From JAWKWH01 sp965204295 (lineage in GTDB: Bacteria; Pseudomonadota; Alphaproteobacteria; Rhizobiales; Rhizobiaceae): DNA of 64,000 bases. The stretch is from the NCBI GenBank assembly GCA_965204295.1, contig OZ241973.1, forward strand, positions 2,232,001-2,296,000, written 5' to 3'. Positions within the stretch are counted from its first letter, which is position 1, and the number at the start of each line of letters is the position of its first letter. Below are positions 27,635 through 37,853 of this stretch, piece by piece. Made by a program: the position numbers and the translations under genes. Under the pieces are notes generated by a model. The model was not told the origin of the DNA and searched no databases. It worked only from the letters and a program-made list of their open reading frames with translations.

Positions 27635-29552
27635 TCATCGGTCGTCGAAACTGGCCCAACGCGCGACGGCAAGGTCTGCAAGGTGTTCGCCGCGTTCACC
27701 GATTTCTTTCTCGGTCCACTGGGATTTGTCGTTGAACCACTTGTTCAGGAACAAGCCGGAGTGATCGGCGAACTTGGCCTTCTTCTCGCCAAAGCCCTTT
27801 TTGCCGGACGAGATGTTCAGACCACCAGTCAGAAGCGTCAGGTTCCCGAGCGTGTGCAGAATGGCGTTTCTGGCGATGGTCTTCCCGTCTTCATCCAGAT
27901 GATGCCCGGTTGTACCGTCCTCAAACGACCAGTCGTCGCCCCACGATTGCGGCATGACGTGTTCGACCCACAGGTCCCGGGGCTGTTCCGTCTGTTCTGC
28001 CAGCGCCGGTTCGCTCGCGAGTTCCATTTCCCAAAGAATGTCCGTCAGCCGAGATCGCGTAGGCGTTTTCGTTCAAGATGCCATGCCGAACTTCACGGTC
28101 GGTCGGGAACCGGCTGCTATCACCGATATTCTTCGCGAAATAGCCTTTGAAACTCGTCGCTGAAACTCCGTTTTCAAGGAACTCGGCGGCAACGGACTGA
28201 AAGACCTTGTTGAGGTTTTTGGCGGTGAATTTGCAGAGCGTTCGACGCACCAGATACGAATAGATGAGTTGCGCCAGCCGTTCCCGTTCTTCGAGTGGCA
28301 CATCCTCCCGTCCCATCTGCAAGGCTACCGGGTAGACTGTCGTGACCTGCCATGTGGCCAACTTTCGTCCCAGCCATGCCAATGACGGATCGCAGTCTTC
28401 CTGACCTTCCAGGGTGCGATAGACGGGCGCATACCGCTCAAGGAGTTTCAGTTCGTCTTCCACATTCTCGAAGCGCGGCTTGCCCTTCGGCACGGCGAAA
28501 TCCTAGTATTCCGCGTATAGCTCACGGATCGAAATCTTCCGGCCCTTTTCAGCGGCGAGCATGTGAGCGAGGAAATGATCGAGGCGCGGACGCTTCGGAC
28601 GGGCGCTGGGCGCAGGCTCACGCCACCACGGGTGGTCAAGAGGGTCCCACAGCCTCTTGTAAAGAGTCTCGACCTCGGCATCCTGCTTCTCGGCTCGATA
28701 GAACTCGATAGAAGATGTTGTTGCGCACGAGATCCATCGCCAAAAGCGGTTCGCCCTTCGAGTTCAGCGTTTCGAAGATCACCTGCGCGTCGTCGCTTTC
28801 GCCCAGCGTGATGACCACCAGTTTCAAACGATCCAGCAGCGCGCTCAGGAGCGCCTCAAGACATGCTGAGACGTGCTTCCGGCGCAATACCCCTCGTCGA
28901 TTTGCTCCCCGGTGCCTTCTGGCTCGTCTAAAGCGCCCTCGAAGTCCCGCGGGCCGTGTCGCACGAAATCTTCGATCCACTGGCGGAACAGGTGATAGGC
29001 GTGATACGCCTTTTCCGGTCGGCTTTTAGGAACCGATTTACCCCAGAACAGCGACTTGTACTTCTTGTCGACGTCGGCGGCGGTCAGGTCGATCATGTCG
29101 TGGAACAAGTCTTGATCGGATGGTGTCGGCGTCAGCTTGAACCGCGTCAGCGGGTAGGTGTCCTTGCTTTGCGGCTCATTCGTCAGATAGCGCTTGATGT
29201 GGTCAATGAACGCGGTGTAACCGTGGGTGCGGGCCACCTCGCGCAGCGCGGCGAGAAAAAGCTGGAACGTGGTCAGGCGTTACTGGCCGTCCACCACCTG
29301 CACCATGGGGGTGAAGGCGAATTTCGCGCCGCTATCGACGGGGGCAAGGATCAGCAAGCCCATGTAGTGTTCGAACTTGCGTTCACCTTCCAGCACCTCG
29401 GCTGTCTTGGCGGCAACGTCCTCCCAAAACGGGATCAGTTGTTTGTCGCCCCACTGATATTTTCGTTGGTAGAGCGGCACCATGAAACGGCGCACTTCTT
29501 TCAGAACGACTTCAACCGGATGATCGTCAGCGTCCATCTGAAATACTCCCAA
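27635..29552 (-). pseudogene. DUF262-DUF1524 (GmrSD-type IV restriction) protein, broken
   Basis: The DUF262 start (FMVPLYQRKYQWGDKQLIPF, VVDGQ) stops at TAA 29282-29280. The frame goes on RLTTFQLFLAALREVARTH, so family QQRLTT became Q-stop-RLTT (CAA to TAA). Later pieces lie in other frames: VIFETLNSKGEPLLAMDLVR (DUF262 end), a region with TAG at 28505-28503, then YSYLVRRTLCKFTAKNLNKV and the DUF1524 nuclease part RDLWVEHVMPQSW (HxxP) with AILHTLGNLTLLTGGLN. A frameshift near 28885 and a 10-bp duplication at 28694-28713 also break it. GmrSD enzymes cut DNA with modified bases such as glucosylated hydroxymethylcytosine in phage genomes. The PD-(D/E)XK-like partner upstream overlaps its start. 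Confidence 0.88.
28694..28713. repeat. 10-bp tandem duplication disrupting the GmrSD-type gene
   Basis: CTCGATAGAA occurs at 28694-28703 and 28704-28713. With one copy removed on paper, the minus-strand frame reads NNIFYRAEKQDAEVETLYKR and continues without a shift, so this duplication is itself a frameshift lesion. Confidence 0.9.
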
Positions 29553-29997
29553 AAATCAAAACATCGCCACTATCGCATGGCAGTTCCCAGAACTCAACGT
29601 CCGGCGGGATCATGTGGCGGCTTTGCGTACGGCGGAAATAGGCGAGCAGACTTTCGCCCGTGCGGATGCGCAGGCTCTGCTCGACAAAGAAAATCTTGCG
29701 ATACATCGGCGGTGCTATGTGGAAATAAAACATCGCCTCGCCCCAGTTCTTCATCTTGGCGCTGGGCACCTTGTCCCCGGCCGTCCATGTCTGCGACTTG
29801 CACTCGACGATCACCGGCGGCTGATCGGAGCCGAGGTCGAACGTGTGCATCTTCTTGTCGTTCCCGAGACCACAGAAAACCTTGTGGTTCACCTCAAGCG
29901 GGATGCCGTGTGCTTCGAGGACGGTGCGGGCGCGGGCCTCGAAATCGCGTCCGACATGGGCGTTGCTGATCGATCCTTCGCGCTGGAAATTGCTCAT
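29527..29997 (-). CDS. PD-(D/E)XK nuclease-like protein paired with the DUF262 gene
   Basis: 156 residues from the ATG at 29997. The segment HTFDLGSDQPPVIVECKSQT has the D...E-x-K pattern of a PD-(D/E)XK active site. GRDFEARARTVLEAHGI precedes it, as in restriction-endonuclease-like folds. The C-terminus (RIRTGESLLAYFRRTQSRHM) is basic. Its stop overlaps the start of the DUF262-DUF1524 gene by 11 to 26 bases, so they formed one operon. Its partner is broken while this gene is open. No named family recognised with certainty. Confidence 0.65.
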   Translation of the reverse strand: MSNFQREGSISNAHVGRDFEARARTVLEAHGIPLEVNHKVFCGLGNDKKMHTFDLGSDQPPVIVECKSQTWTAGDKVPSAKMKNWGEAMFYFHIAPPMYRKIFFVEQSLRIRTGESLLAYFRRTQSRHMIPPDVEFWELPCDSGDVLIFGSISDGR

Positions 29998-30068
29998 GCC
30001 TCGCGCCGCCGTTTTTTCGGGTCGGTCGGGAAGCGGGTATCGGGTTCTCCGGCTGCCGAAAAAGAGCG

Positions 30069-30947
30069 TCATTCCACGGCCGGTTCCAACTTGTCCTGTG
30101 TCCTTAATTCAAAATCGCTGGCGTCATGTCGCTCGTGCAGCTGCGTTTCGGGCTCGCCGAACGTGCGGTTCACCATACGGCCGCGCCTGACGGGTTCACG
30201 CTCCGCAATTTCCTCGCTCCATCTCCGTACATGCCTGTAACCGGCCGCATCAAGAAATTCGGCGGCATCATAGACCTTGCCGGCGACCAGATTGCCATAC
30301 CAAGGCCAGATGGCCATATCGGCAACCGTGTAGTCATCGCCGGCGATATAGCGGTTTTCGGCAAGTTGCCGGTCGAGAACATCCAACTGACGCTTGACTT
30401 CCATTGTGTAGCGATCAATCGGATATTCCAGCTTCTCGGGCGCATAACGGTAAAAGTGACCGAAGCCGCCGCCCAGGTAAGGCGCGGCCCCCATCTGCCA
30501 GAACAGCCAGGACAGGCATTCGGCCCGGCCGGCCGGACCGATCGGCAGAAACGCACCGAATTTCTCGGCGAGATATACCAGAATAGCGCCGGATTCGAAC
30601 ACGCGGATCGGTTTTTCGCCGCCGCGGTCCACCAGCGCCGGAATTTTCGAATTCGGATTGGCTGAAACAAAACCGCTGGAAAACTGCTCGCCATCGCCGA
30701 TTTTAATCGACCAGGCGTCATATTCGGCGCCCACATGACCGGACGCCAACAGCTCCTCCAGCATTACCGTCACTTTCACGCCATTCGGCGTCGCCAGCGA
30801 ATAGAGTTGCAACGGATGTTTCCCGACCGGCAGGTCCTTATCGTGTGTCGGTCCGGCCATCGGCCGGTTTATGCCGGCGAATTGTCCGCCGCTCTCCTTG
30901 TTCCATTTCCAGACTTTCGGGGGTTCGTATCCGGCCGGTTCGGTCAT
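30069..30947 (-). CDS. yghU: Glutathione-dependent disulfide-bond oxidoreductase YghU-like
   Basis: 292 residues. The N-terminal extension (YEPPKVWKWNKESGGQFAGI with NRPMAG) is diagnostic for the YghU/YfcG nu-class GST-like enzymes. A thioredoxin-fold domain follows with NPNSKIPALVD and ESGAILVYLAEKFG (glutathione site), then the helical domain (YTVADMAIWPWYGNL). The family reduces disulfides and organic hydroperoxides with glutathione in the cytosol. An ATG at 30959 is an alternative start. Confidence 0.94.
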   Translation of the reverse strand: MTEPAGYEPPKVWKWNKESGGQFAGINRPMAGPTHDKDLPVGKHPLQLYSLATPNGVKVTVMLEELLASGHVGAEYDAWSIKIGDGEQFSSGFVSANPNSKIPALVDRGGEKPIRVFESGAILVYLAEKFGAFLPIGPAGRAECLSWLFWQMGAAPYLGGGFGHFYRYAPEKLEYPIDRYTMEVKRQLDVLDRQLAENRYIAGDDYTVADMAIWPWYGNLVAGKVYDAAEFLDAAGYRHVRRWSEEIAEREPVRRGRMVNRTFGEPETQLHERHDASDFELRTQDKLEPAVE

Positions 30948-31343
30948 GTCGAAAAACATCCATGCTGTTGATGCGTCGCGCCGATGTAAGACACAGCGAG
31001 ACCGACTTCAATCGATATTGCCACGAAACCCCACACGCCGCCACCGCCGGAAAAATTCCCAGGCGAGCAGGTTAACGTTTACCGACTCCGATCCGATGAG
31101 ACATCGCGCATCGGTATTCGCGATATGAACAACGGAATTCGAGTGCGCGGGATTTCGGCCTGAACCGCTCGACGACAAACCGTCTCGCAATCATTGTCCG
31201 AAAATTCGGAGACGGCAAACACCTCGCAACCTCGATCTCCTGTCAATCGGTGCGATCTCGAATCCATATGCGCTTCTTGCAGACCCGCGCCCTGATGCGC
31301 CGGTCGTGACCGGAACAACCGATTTCGATCCGGCCATCCGCTA
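30948..31343. other. 396-base gap without a recognisable gene
   Basis: Both strands contain only short frames with arginine-rich, non-protein-like translations. No tRNA, terminator or repeat was seen. It may hold the yghU promoter and decayed sequence from the end of the flavoprotein operon. Confidence 0.5.
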
Positions 31344-32665
31344 TCAGGATTCTCCTGTCCGCGACGTCATGATACCGGCCGCGTTTTCACCTGCAAGCGC
31401 ACCGAATATCACCGCCGTCAACAGCCCGTTGCCGGACAGGTAACCGCCGGCATACGGTCCCGACACGCCACAGGCCGCGCTGCCGCCCGCGAAAAGATTT
31501 GGCAGGGGACGCCCGTCGGTTCCGAGCACCCGCGCGCTTGCGTCGATAGGCAATCCACCTTGCGTGTGAAACATCGCGCCGGTGACCTTGACGGCAAAGT
31601 AAGGCGGTTCGAAATTCCGCCCGCCGGCAAATGAACGTCCGAAAGAATCGTCCCGGGCGCCAAGTCGATACCCGCTGATATCGCTCAACGTGCTTGAAAC
31701 GGCATCGAAGGGCTGTTTCGTCAGGGCGCACAAGGTGCCGACATCATTTCCGCACCGGATCGCCCCGGCGGCGACGGCCTGCCTGTAATCGTCGAATTGA
31801 AGACCGGTCTCGTGGATCCGCTGATCGTATATGCACCAAGCGACGCCGCCCGGTTGCGCAAGAACCGGCACGGCCTGTTCCGAATAGCCAAGATGCTCAT
31901 TGGCAAATCTCTCGCCACGCGCATTGACCTGAATGCCGCCCTGCATCATTAACGCCCAACTGATGAGAATTCCGTGCGGCGTCGCCACAGAGCCATGCCC
32001 CTGATATCCGGGCAGACCGGCTGTCGCCGCGCCCAGTTGCCCACCCCACAAAAGCGCATCGCCGCGATTTCCGGGATGACCTAAATAGAGCGCCTCCGCC
32101 ATCTCCGGTATATACTTGGCCACCAGCGATTTATTGCCGCCATAGCCGCAACAGGTCAGCATCAGCGCATCGCAGCCGTTCATTTCGCGACCGCCGTCAC
32201 CCCCCGTTGCCTCCACCCCGTGAACCACGGTTCCATCAACGAATAACCCGGTCGCTCTTGCGTCGGTTGCAACAGGTATTCCGGCGGTTTCCACGGCATT
32301 TGAAAGTCTCGCCATCAACGCCGATCCCTTGCGCTCCGGAACGGCATGCATGCGATGGCGTGAATGGCTGGGATAAAGGAAATCATCAATGATTATCCAT
32401 TCGAGGCTATGGCGTTCGGCCACCCATTCCAAGGTCGGGCCGCAATTCCGGCGTCCGCTTGGAAACGCCTCCTCGCGGCCGGGACAAAGCTTGATGAGAG
32501 CGATGTCGAACCGGATGACGTATCATCTTGTTCCAAAAAGAGAATTTCAATACCGGCATCGTTCACCCGGAGCGCCGACTCCAGTCCACAGGCACCCGTT
32601 CCAATGATAATCAGCGGAACATCGAAATCGAATGCCTGCCCGGTCGCATCAATGATACGGCTCAT
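31344..32665 (-). pseudogene. FAD-dependent fumarate reductase/ketosteroid dehydrogenase-like flavoprotein, internally deleted
   Basis: The N-terminus has the FAD-binding Rossmann motif (VPLIIIGTGACGLESALRVN) and GSTSLSSSFVPAA. The frame then breaks near 32435. A second frame carries the rest: TLEWVAERHSLEWIIIDDF, KGSALMARLSNAVETAGIPV, GGIQVNARGERFANEH and TQGGLPIDASARVLGTDG with PNLFAGGSAACGVSGPYAGG at the C-terminus. About 60-80 residues expected between the two parts are missing, so this is a deletion plus frameshift. The family oxidises or reduces C=C bonds next to carboxylates or ketones. It heads the decayed catabolic cluster. Confidence 0.85.
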
Positions 32666-32674
32666 TGCCCGACC

Positions 32675-33731
32675 CTAGGTCTGCCGTCGGCTGAATTCGG
32701 CGATGCTTTCAATCAGGCGGTCATTGTGTTCGGGAATGGAAAGCGAAAAACGAAAGAAATTCTCCAATCCCGCCTCGCGGGTCCGGTTGACGAGAATGCC
32801 GGTCTTATCGAAAAGGTATTTGACCAGCGCGTCGGTGGTCTCGGCGTCGGCCTTTCCCGGCGACCGCGCGAGCAGAAAATTCGCTCGGCTTGGAAGCGAC
32901 GTGACGCCCGACTTCGCAAGTTCGATCGCAACCCTGTTGCGTTCCGCCACCAGTTGCGAAACGTTCCATGAAACCGTCCCGTCATCTTCAAGCCCGGCGA
33001 GCGCCGCTGCCTGCGCCAAAGCGTTGACCGTCCCCATTCCACGTCCGGCATAGAGCGCCGGCACCATCTAGGCTGGCGCGCAACACCACCCTACCCTGAG
33101 ACCGGCGAGGCCATAAGCCTTGGAAAAGGTCGATCACCAGTACGACGGAGCGTGGCAGTTCGTCGGCAAGGCGAACCAGTTCACTTTCCGCCACCCATTG
33201 TCCCTGTCGGATTGTTCGGGTTGGCCAGGAATACGATTTTCGTTCGCTCCGTAATCGCCGCCACTATCGCATCGGCATTGCTATCGCATCGGCATTGATG
33301 GTGAAGTTCGTTTCGCGCGCCCGCGACAAGATTGCGCCAACCCGGCTCTCCACGATTGGAAACTGGATATAACCATACTGTGGAACAACGATCTCGTCTC
33401 CGGGCCGGGCAAATACCCGTCCGACGACATCGAGCAGTTCTTCCGAACCGTTACCGCAGATGATGCGGTCGGGATCGAGACCGTCTCTTTCCGCAAGCGC
33501 CTGACGTAATTCGGTGCAGCTTGGATCGCCATAGCGATTGACATGCCGGGCCGAATCGGAAATCGCCGCGGCGACCCGCCTAGACGACCCAAACGGCGAT
33601 TCATTGAAGCTCAAATTGACTACCGACAGGCCCCTGGGTTGTGGACGGGCAATCCGGCCACGAATGGTCAATGGCGCAATGACCGCCTTGGGTGGGGCTT
33701 CGACTTCGGCATGCAAATGATCCGTTGCCAT
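32675..33731 (-). pseudogene. HisC-like class I/II aminotransferase, broken
   Basis: The N-terminus from the ATG at 33731 reads VVNLSFNESPFGSSRRVAAA, RYGDPSCTELRQALAERDGL and ICGNGSEELLDVV. A 17-bp tandem duplication (33264-33297) then shifts the frame. Beyond it VAAITERTKIVFLANPNNPT is followed by another one-base shift and a short deletion that removes the DEAY region. FSKAYGLAGLRVGW, with the PLP lysine, ends at an in-frame TAG just before MVPALYAGRGMG. The C-terminus (YLFDKTGILVNRT) is intact. The enzyme would have been a PLP transaminase of the histidinol-phosphate aminotransferase type. Confidence 0.88.
33264..33297. repeat. 17-bp tandem duplication disrupting the aminotransferase
   Basis: CTATCGCATCGGCATTG is repeated exactly at 33264-33280 and 33281-33297. 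Seventeen is not a multiple of three. Removing one copy on paper joins NADAI to VAAITERTKIVFLANPNNPT in one frame. Confidence 0.95.
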
Positions 33732-33793
33732 TGATTTCCAATTCCCGAACACGTCCAATCGGATGCCGGCATTCGCGCCGCCGATTTCAACCG

Positions 33794-34522
33794 ATGGTGA
33801 TGACTATGGACCCGACCCGCATTTGCTACCAGAGTTATGTCGACCACGAAAACGGCAAGACCTACTGGGGTACCCTGAAACCGCACCTCATCCAGGTATC
33901 GGACGATGGAACCGCGGTTGATGTCTGGGGCATCACACCGTTCGATTCCTACGCCCATGCGCTGTTGGAGTTCCGCTGCGCTCGCGAAATGATCTGCAAT
34001 GCAGTGCGTGCCGAGCGCGAGGGCTATGATGCTTTCATAGTCGGCCATTTCCAGGACGCAGGGTTCTACGAAGCTCGCGCCGCCGTCGATATTCCTGTCA
34101 TCGCACTTGGCGAAGCAAGCATGCTTTATTTTTGCCAACTCGGTCAGCGCATCGGCATCGTCACCACCAATACACGCTTCATTCCCTGGTTTCACCATCA
34201 GATCGGCAAATATGGGCTGAAAGAGTGCGTGACCGCCATTCACGCCATGGTTTTCGAGCCGGGGCAGATTTTGGAAGCCTATGATTCAGGCGCCAAGGCA
34301 AAAGAAATCAAAGCCCTGTTTGAGAAACAGGCCAGACCCCTGATCGCAAACGGTGTCGATGTTCTGATTCCCGGCGGCGGAATTCCGATTGCTGTGAAGA
34401 TGGCGGAAATGGCGGTCAAGCTCCGTCGCATGATCGACCTCAATGTCAGCCGGGCGTCGGATTTCGCCCAGCCGCCCGAACACATCATCGACGAATTCCC
34501 GGCCAATCCGAAGGGTTTATGA
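33794..34522 (+). CDS. Asp/Glu/hydantoin racemase superfamily protein without the usual catalytic cysteines
   Basis: 242 residues from the ATG at 33794 (33806 also possible). The two-domain racemase fold is recognisable: DAFIVGHFQDAGFYEARAAV, IPVIALGEASMLYFCQLGQR, IGIVTTNTRFIPW and ANGVDVLIPGGGIPIA. At the two places where racemases of this superfamily carry catalytic Cys (GC-F-D-D and LGCAG) this protein has GHFQD and PGGG. It is therefore unlikely to use the two-cysteine racemase mechanism. The gene is open although its neighbours are broken, and it faces the opposite way from the catabolic cluster. Possible roles are decarboxylation, isomerisation or a lost activity. Confidence 0.8.
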   Translation: MVMTMDPTRICYQSYVDHENGKTYWGTLKPHLIQVSDDGTAVDVWGITPFDSYAHALLEFRCAREMICNAVRAEREGYDAFIVGHFQDAGFYEARAAVDIPVIALGEASMLYFCQLGQRIGIVTTNTRFIPWFHHQIGKYGLKECVTAIHAMVFEPGQILEAYDSGAKAKEIKALFEKQARPLIANGVDVLIPGGGIPIAVKMAEMAVKLRRMIDLNVSRASDFAQPPEHIIDEFPANPKGL

Positions 34523-35130
34523 ACGCGTGGACAACAAACCGAGCGCGTCTTCGCATGTCATGATGTCGGCGACAGTCGCCATATCCGCAACAGCCGCATT
34601 GTGCGCCTTCTCGGAGAATGCCGCGCAACCGTCGGACAAAACGACGAGATGATACTCACGGACATGGGCGTCGCGCACGGTCGACGCCACGCTGCCATTG
34701 GTGACGATGCCGCAGAACATGATCATCTCGATGGAACTTTTGCGCAACACCCACTCCAGCCGCGTCATGTGAAACGCCGAATAGGCGGCCTTCTCGACCG
34801 AGAAATGGGCCGGCTGCAATTCGTCGACGAGTTGTTGCCCCCAGCTTCCCGGCGCGAAATCACCTTTGCTCAGAAACGGTTTGAGTTCCTTGAGGTGCGC
34901 CGCATCATCGGCTCGCCGTCACGGCCGGGCACAAGAGTGAATTGGGTCGATATGACGATTCCGCCTGCTTGACGAACCGCATCGGCAACCGGCTTCACCC
35001 TGCTGGGCAGCGCTGCAATGGCAGGCGCGACGTGACCCGCACGACCATACGCGTCGCCGGGATGCAGAAAATCGTTCTGCAGATCAACAATCACCAGCGC
35101 CAGCCGGGCCGGGTCGCCGAGATCAACCAT
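34517..35130 (-). pseudogene. Isochorismatase-family cysteine hydrolase, frameshifted
   Basis: From the ATG at 35130: ARLALVIVDLQNDFLHPGDA (catalytic Asp), GGIVISTQFTLVPGRDGEP. The frame then shifts near 34905. The second frame reads HLKELKPFLSKGDFAPGSWG, PAHFSVEKAAYSAFHMT and MFCGIVTNGSVASTVRDAH. The last carries the catalytic cysteine region, here FCGIVTN. Family members hydrolyse amides such as N-carbamoyl compounds, maleamate or isochorismate. The start overlaps the hyuA stop and the end overlaps the convergent racemase-like gene. One base change separates the two frames. Confidence 0.85.
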
Positions 35131-36652
35131 TGTTCCCCTCATGTCGTGTGATAATCGGATTTCCAAATCTGTCGACGGTACCTTTCAGACCCGGATCGAT
35201 GAATATCGTCGCATCCGGCTGTTCGGCCAGCGCCGGGCCCACGACCTCTGCTCCGTCCGGTAAGGCAGGCCGCTCATAGACGGCGGCGACGTAGGATTTC
35301 CCATTATGCCAGATGTCGCGAGTGCTGGTGGCGCACTGATCCAAGGCGGCATGTGAAGGTGGCGCGAAGCCGGATAGATCGGGTTCAGGCCGTTTCCCAT
35401 GATAATAATCCTGAGATTGACCGCCCGGACCGACAAGTCCTTCAGCAATCGACCTTAGGTCGCCGTATAGGCTTCCTCGAAGCGGGCGCACAGAAACTCC
35501 GGCGTCAACAGAAATCGTGTGCGTCTGGCCGGAAATGCGAATACCGTGGGCATTAGTGTGTTGAAACTGCGCTTCAAGGTCATCCACGACCAAAGTCGCC
35601 CGCCCGGCCAGACCCCTGAGATCGAGATCGTCCAGCATGGTGTTGACGGTTTGCACGATGTCCAGCCGCATATCGGCGACAACGCACCCAATTGCCGAAG
35701 TCACGCCCGGATACCGCGGAACAATCGAGGCGCTCAGACCGATCTCTTACATCAGGGCGCCGGTATGCAGTGCGGCGCCGCCAAACGGCATGGCCGCTCG
35801 CGCCTGCCATCCTGGCGTTTGCGACGCGGATGATCGCCTCGGCCGCCTCCATTGTTTCAAGACCAAGCGGTATGCCGATTTTCCGGTCAATGGTCGTTCC
35901 TGCCGCTTCGATATCCAGCCGGGCCAGCTTGCCGCCGACCGACGGTTCAGATTGATCCGTCCCAGCACCAGATTGGCGTCGGTGACCGTCGGCCGGTCAT
36001 TGCCGAAGCCATAGGCGACCGGACCGGGGTCGGCACCGGCGCTCTCCGGCCCAACCTCCGGCAAGCCGCTGCTATCGATATGGGCAACAGAGCCACCACC
36101 CGCGCCGATGGTCGATATCTCGATCATCGGCGTGCGAACCACCATGCCGAAATCGATCTGAGTCTGGGCGGACAGTGAGCTTTTCCCGTCAGTTACGAGC
36201 GAGACATCTAATGACGTCCCGCCCATGTCGCAGGTGATCACGTTGTCATAGCCCGCGGCACTGGCAATGCGAGCCGCCGCGACCACGCCGGCGGCGGGCC
36301 CGGACAGCGCGGTTCGTATCGCCATGGCTTTTACGGTCTCTACTCCCATCAACCCCCGCCATTCGACTGAACAATCATCACATCCGCAAAGGATTCTTCC
36401 TGTCTCAACGCCGTTTCAAGGCGTTGCAGATAGTTGCCGAGAACCGGTTGCAGATATGCGTTCAGCGCCGCGGTCGAGCATCGTTCGAATTCCCGGATTT
36501 CCGAAAGGATTTACGTGGCCGCGGTGACATGGTCATTCGGCCACACGGAGCGCACGACTTCCAGCGCCCGTCGCTCGTTGCCAAGGTTGGCGTAGCTGTT
36601 GATGAAGAAGATACAAACCGCAGTGCAGCCGGCGCCAAGCAGATCAAGCACC
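35123..36652 (-). pseudogene. hyuA: Hydantoinase/oxoprolinase subunit A, N-terminally deleted and broken
   Basis: The preserved stretch starts abruptly with VLDLLGAGCTAVCIFFINSY and continues LNAYLQPVLGNYLQRLETAL, VMIVQSNGG, then AMAIRTALSGPAAGVVAAAR, NVITCDMGGTSLDVSLVTDG and the C-terminal part ending at 35123. It contains an in-frame TAA at 36513-36511 where the family has Glu or similar (AAT-stop-ILSEIREFER), plus shifts near 36355 and 35750. The first 150 or so residues are missing. Subunit A binds and hydrolyses ATP to drive opening of five-membered cyclic amides such as hydantoins or 5-oxoproline. Confidence 0.85.
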
Positions 36653-37853
36653 GCCCGTTCAGCCCGTCGCCATCGGGATGACCGCCGTGCCCGCCGCCAA
36701 AGAACGAGAACATCACCCAGCGCCGGCCGTCGGTCCGATGACCGGCGACCGAGAGCGCATTTATGGTGCCATAGGCGCAGCCATTCGACCGTTCCGGCGC
36801 GATGTGCGCAATCGCCTGAAACACGACATCAATCAGGCGCAGTATCGTTTCCGTGTAGCCGCCGACGGGTTTGGGCGCCGTTGCCGACAGTATGGATTTG
36901 TCGTCGATAACGAATGAAACCGGTTCAAGTACGCCAGCATTGGCCGGGGCATCGCCAAAAATGTGCTTCATTGCAACGTAGCAGGCGGCAATCGCGGTTG
37001 AACGCGATATGTTGACCGGCCCATGGCAGGAGGGAGCGGAGCGGCTGAAATCCATTTCCATGGTCTCGCCATCAATCCGCAGGTCGAGTGCGATTTTCAG
37101 CGGTTCGTCTACTATCCCATCACTGTCAAGAAAATCCTCTGCCGAAACGATACTGTCGGGCAGACTGGAGATATGCGAACGTATAAGCTTCGAGGCGCGC
37201 TCCTTCAGCAGCGCCATCGCCTCAAGCACCGCATCGTCGCCGAATTCGTCAAGCAGTTCCGTCAAATGCTTCGTACCCAGATCCAGCGCGTTGATCTGGC
37301 CGTTAAGATCGCCATAGAGCGAACCCGGCAATCGCGAATTTGCCGACAGTATATCTACAATATCCTGCCGCAGGCGACCTGCTTCGAACAGCTTGGCTGG
37401 CGGAATCAGCATGCCTTCCTGAAAGCTTTCGATCGCGACTGGATCGTAGTTTCCCGGCACACTGCCGCCGACATCATGCCAATGGCCAACCAAAATAGCA
37501 GAATACTACGCCATCCCGATAAGGCGGTTTAACCAGCCGGAAATCGGAAAGATGGCTGCCACCATCATATGGATCGTTGAAAATGTAGACGTCGCCATCA
37601 GCAAGACCGCCATCCCGCGTCGCCTTGTCGATTACCGCCCTGACCGCAAAGGCCATGATACCGACAAAATGGGCAGGCCGGATTTTCCCTGCACCAGCGT
37701 GTCGCCATTCGATGCGTCGTAAAGACCGTGCGAGGCGTCATGCGCTTCGGCGATGATCGGGTTAAACGCGGAACGGAACAGCGTTGCGTCCATTTCATCG
37801 ACGATCTGCTCAAGTCTGCCCTTAAGGACGGCAAGCGTGACGGGATCGATCAT
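36653..37853 (-). pseudogene. hyuB: Hydantoinase B/oxoprolinase, C-terminally deleted and frameshifted
   Basis: From the ATG at 37853: IDPVTLAVLKGRLEQIVDEM, FRSAFNPIIAEAHDASHGLY, then frameshifts near 37660 and 37495. The next frames give DVYIFNDPYDGGSHLSDFRL, VGHWHDVGGSVPGNY, IPPAKLFEAGRLRQDIVDIL and FSFFGGGHGGHPDGDGLNG. Immediately after this glycine-rich motif the sequence switches to the middle of hyuA, so about 150 C-terminal residues are lost. Metal-binding subunit B normally pairs with HyuA. The ATG overlaps the stop of the preceding lyase-like gene by 4 bases. Confidence 0.87.
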
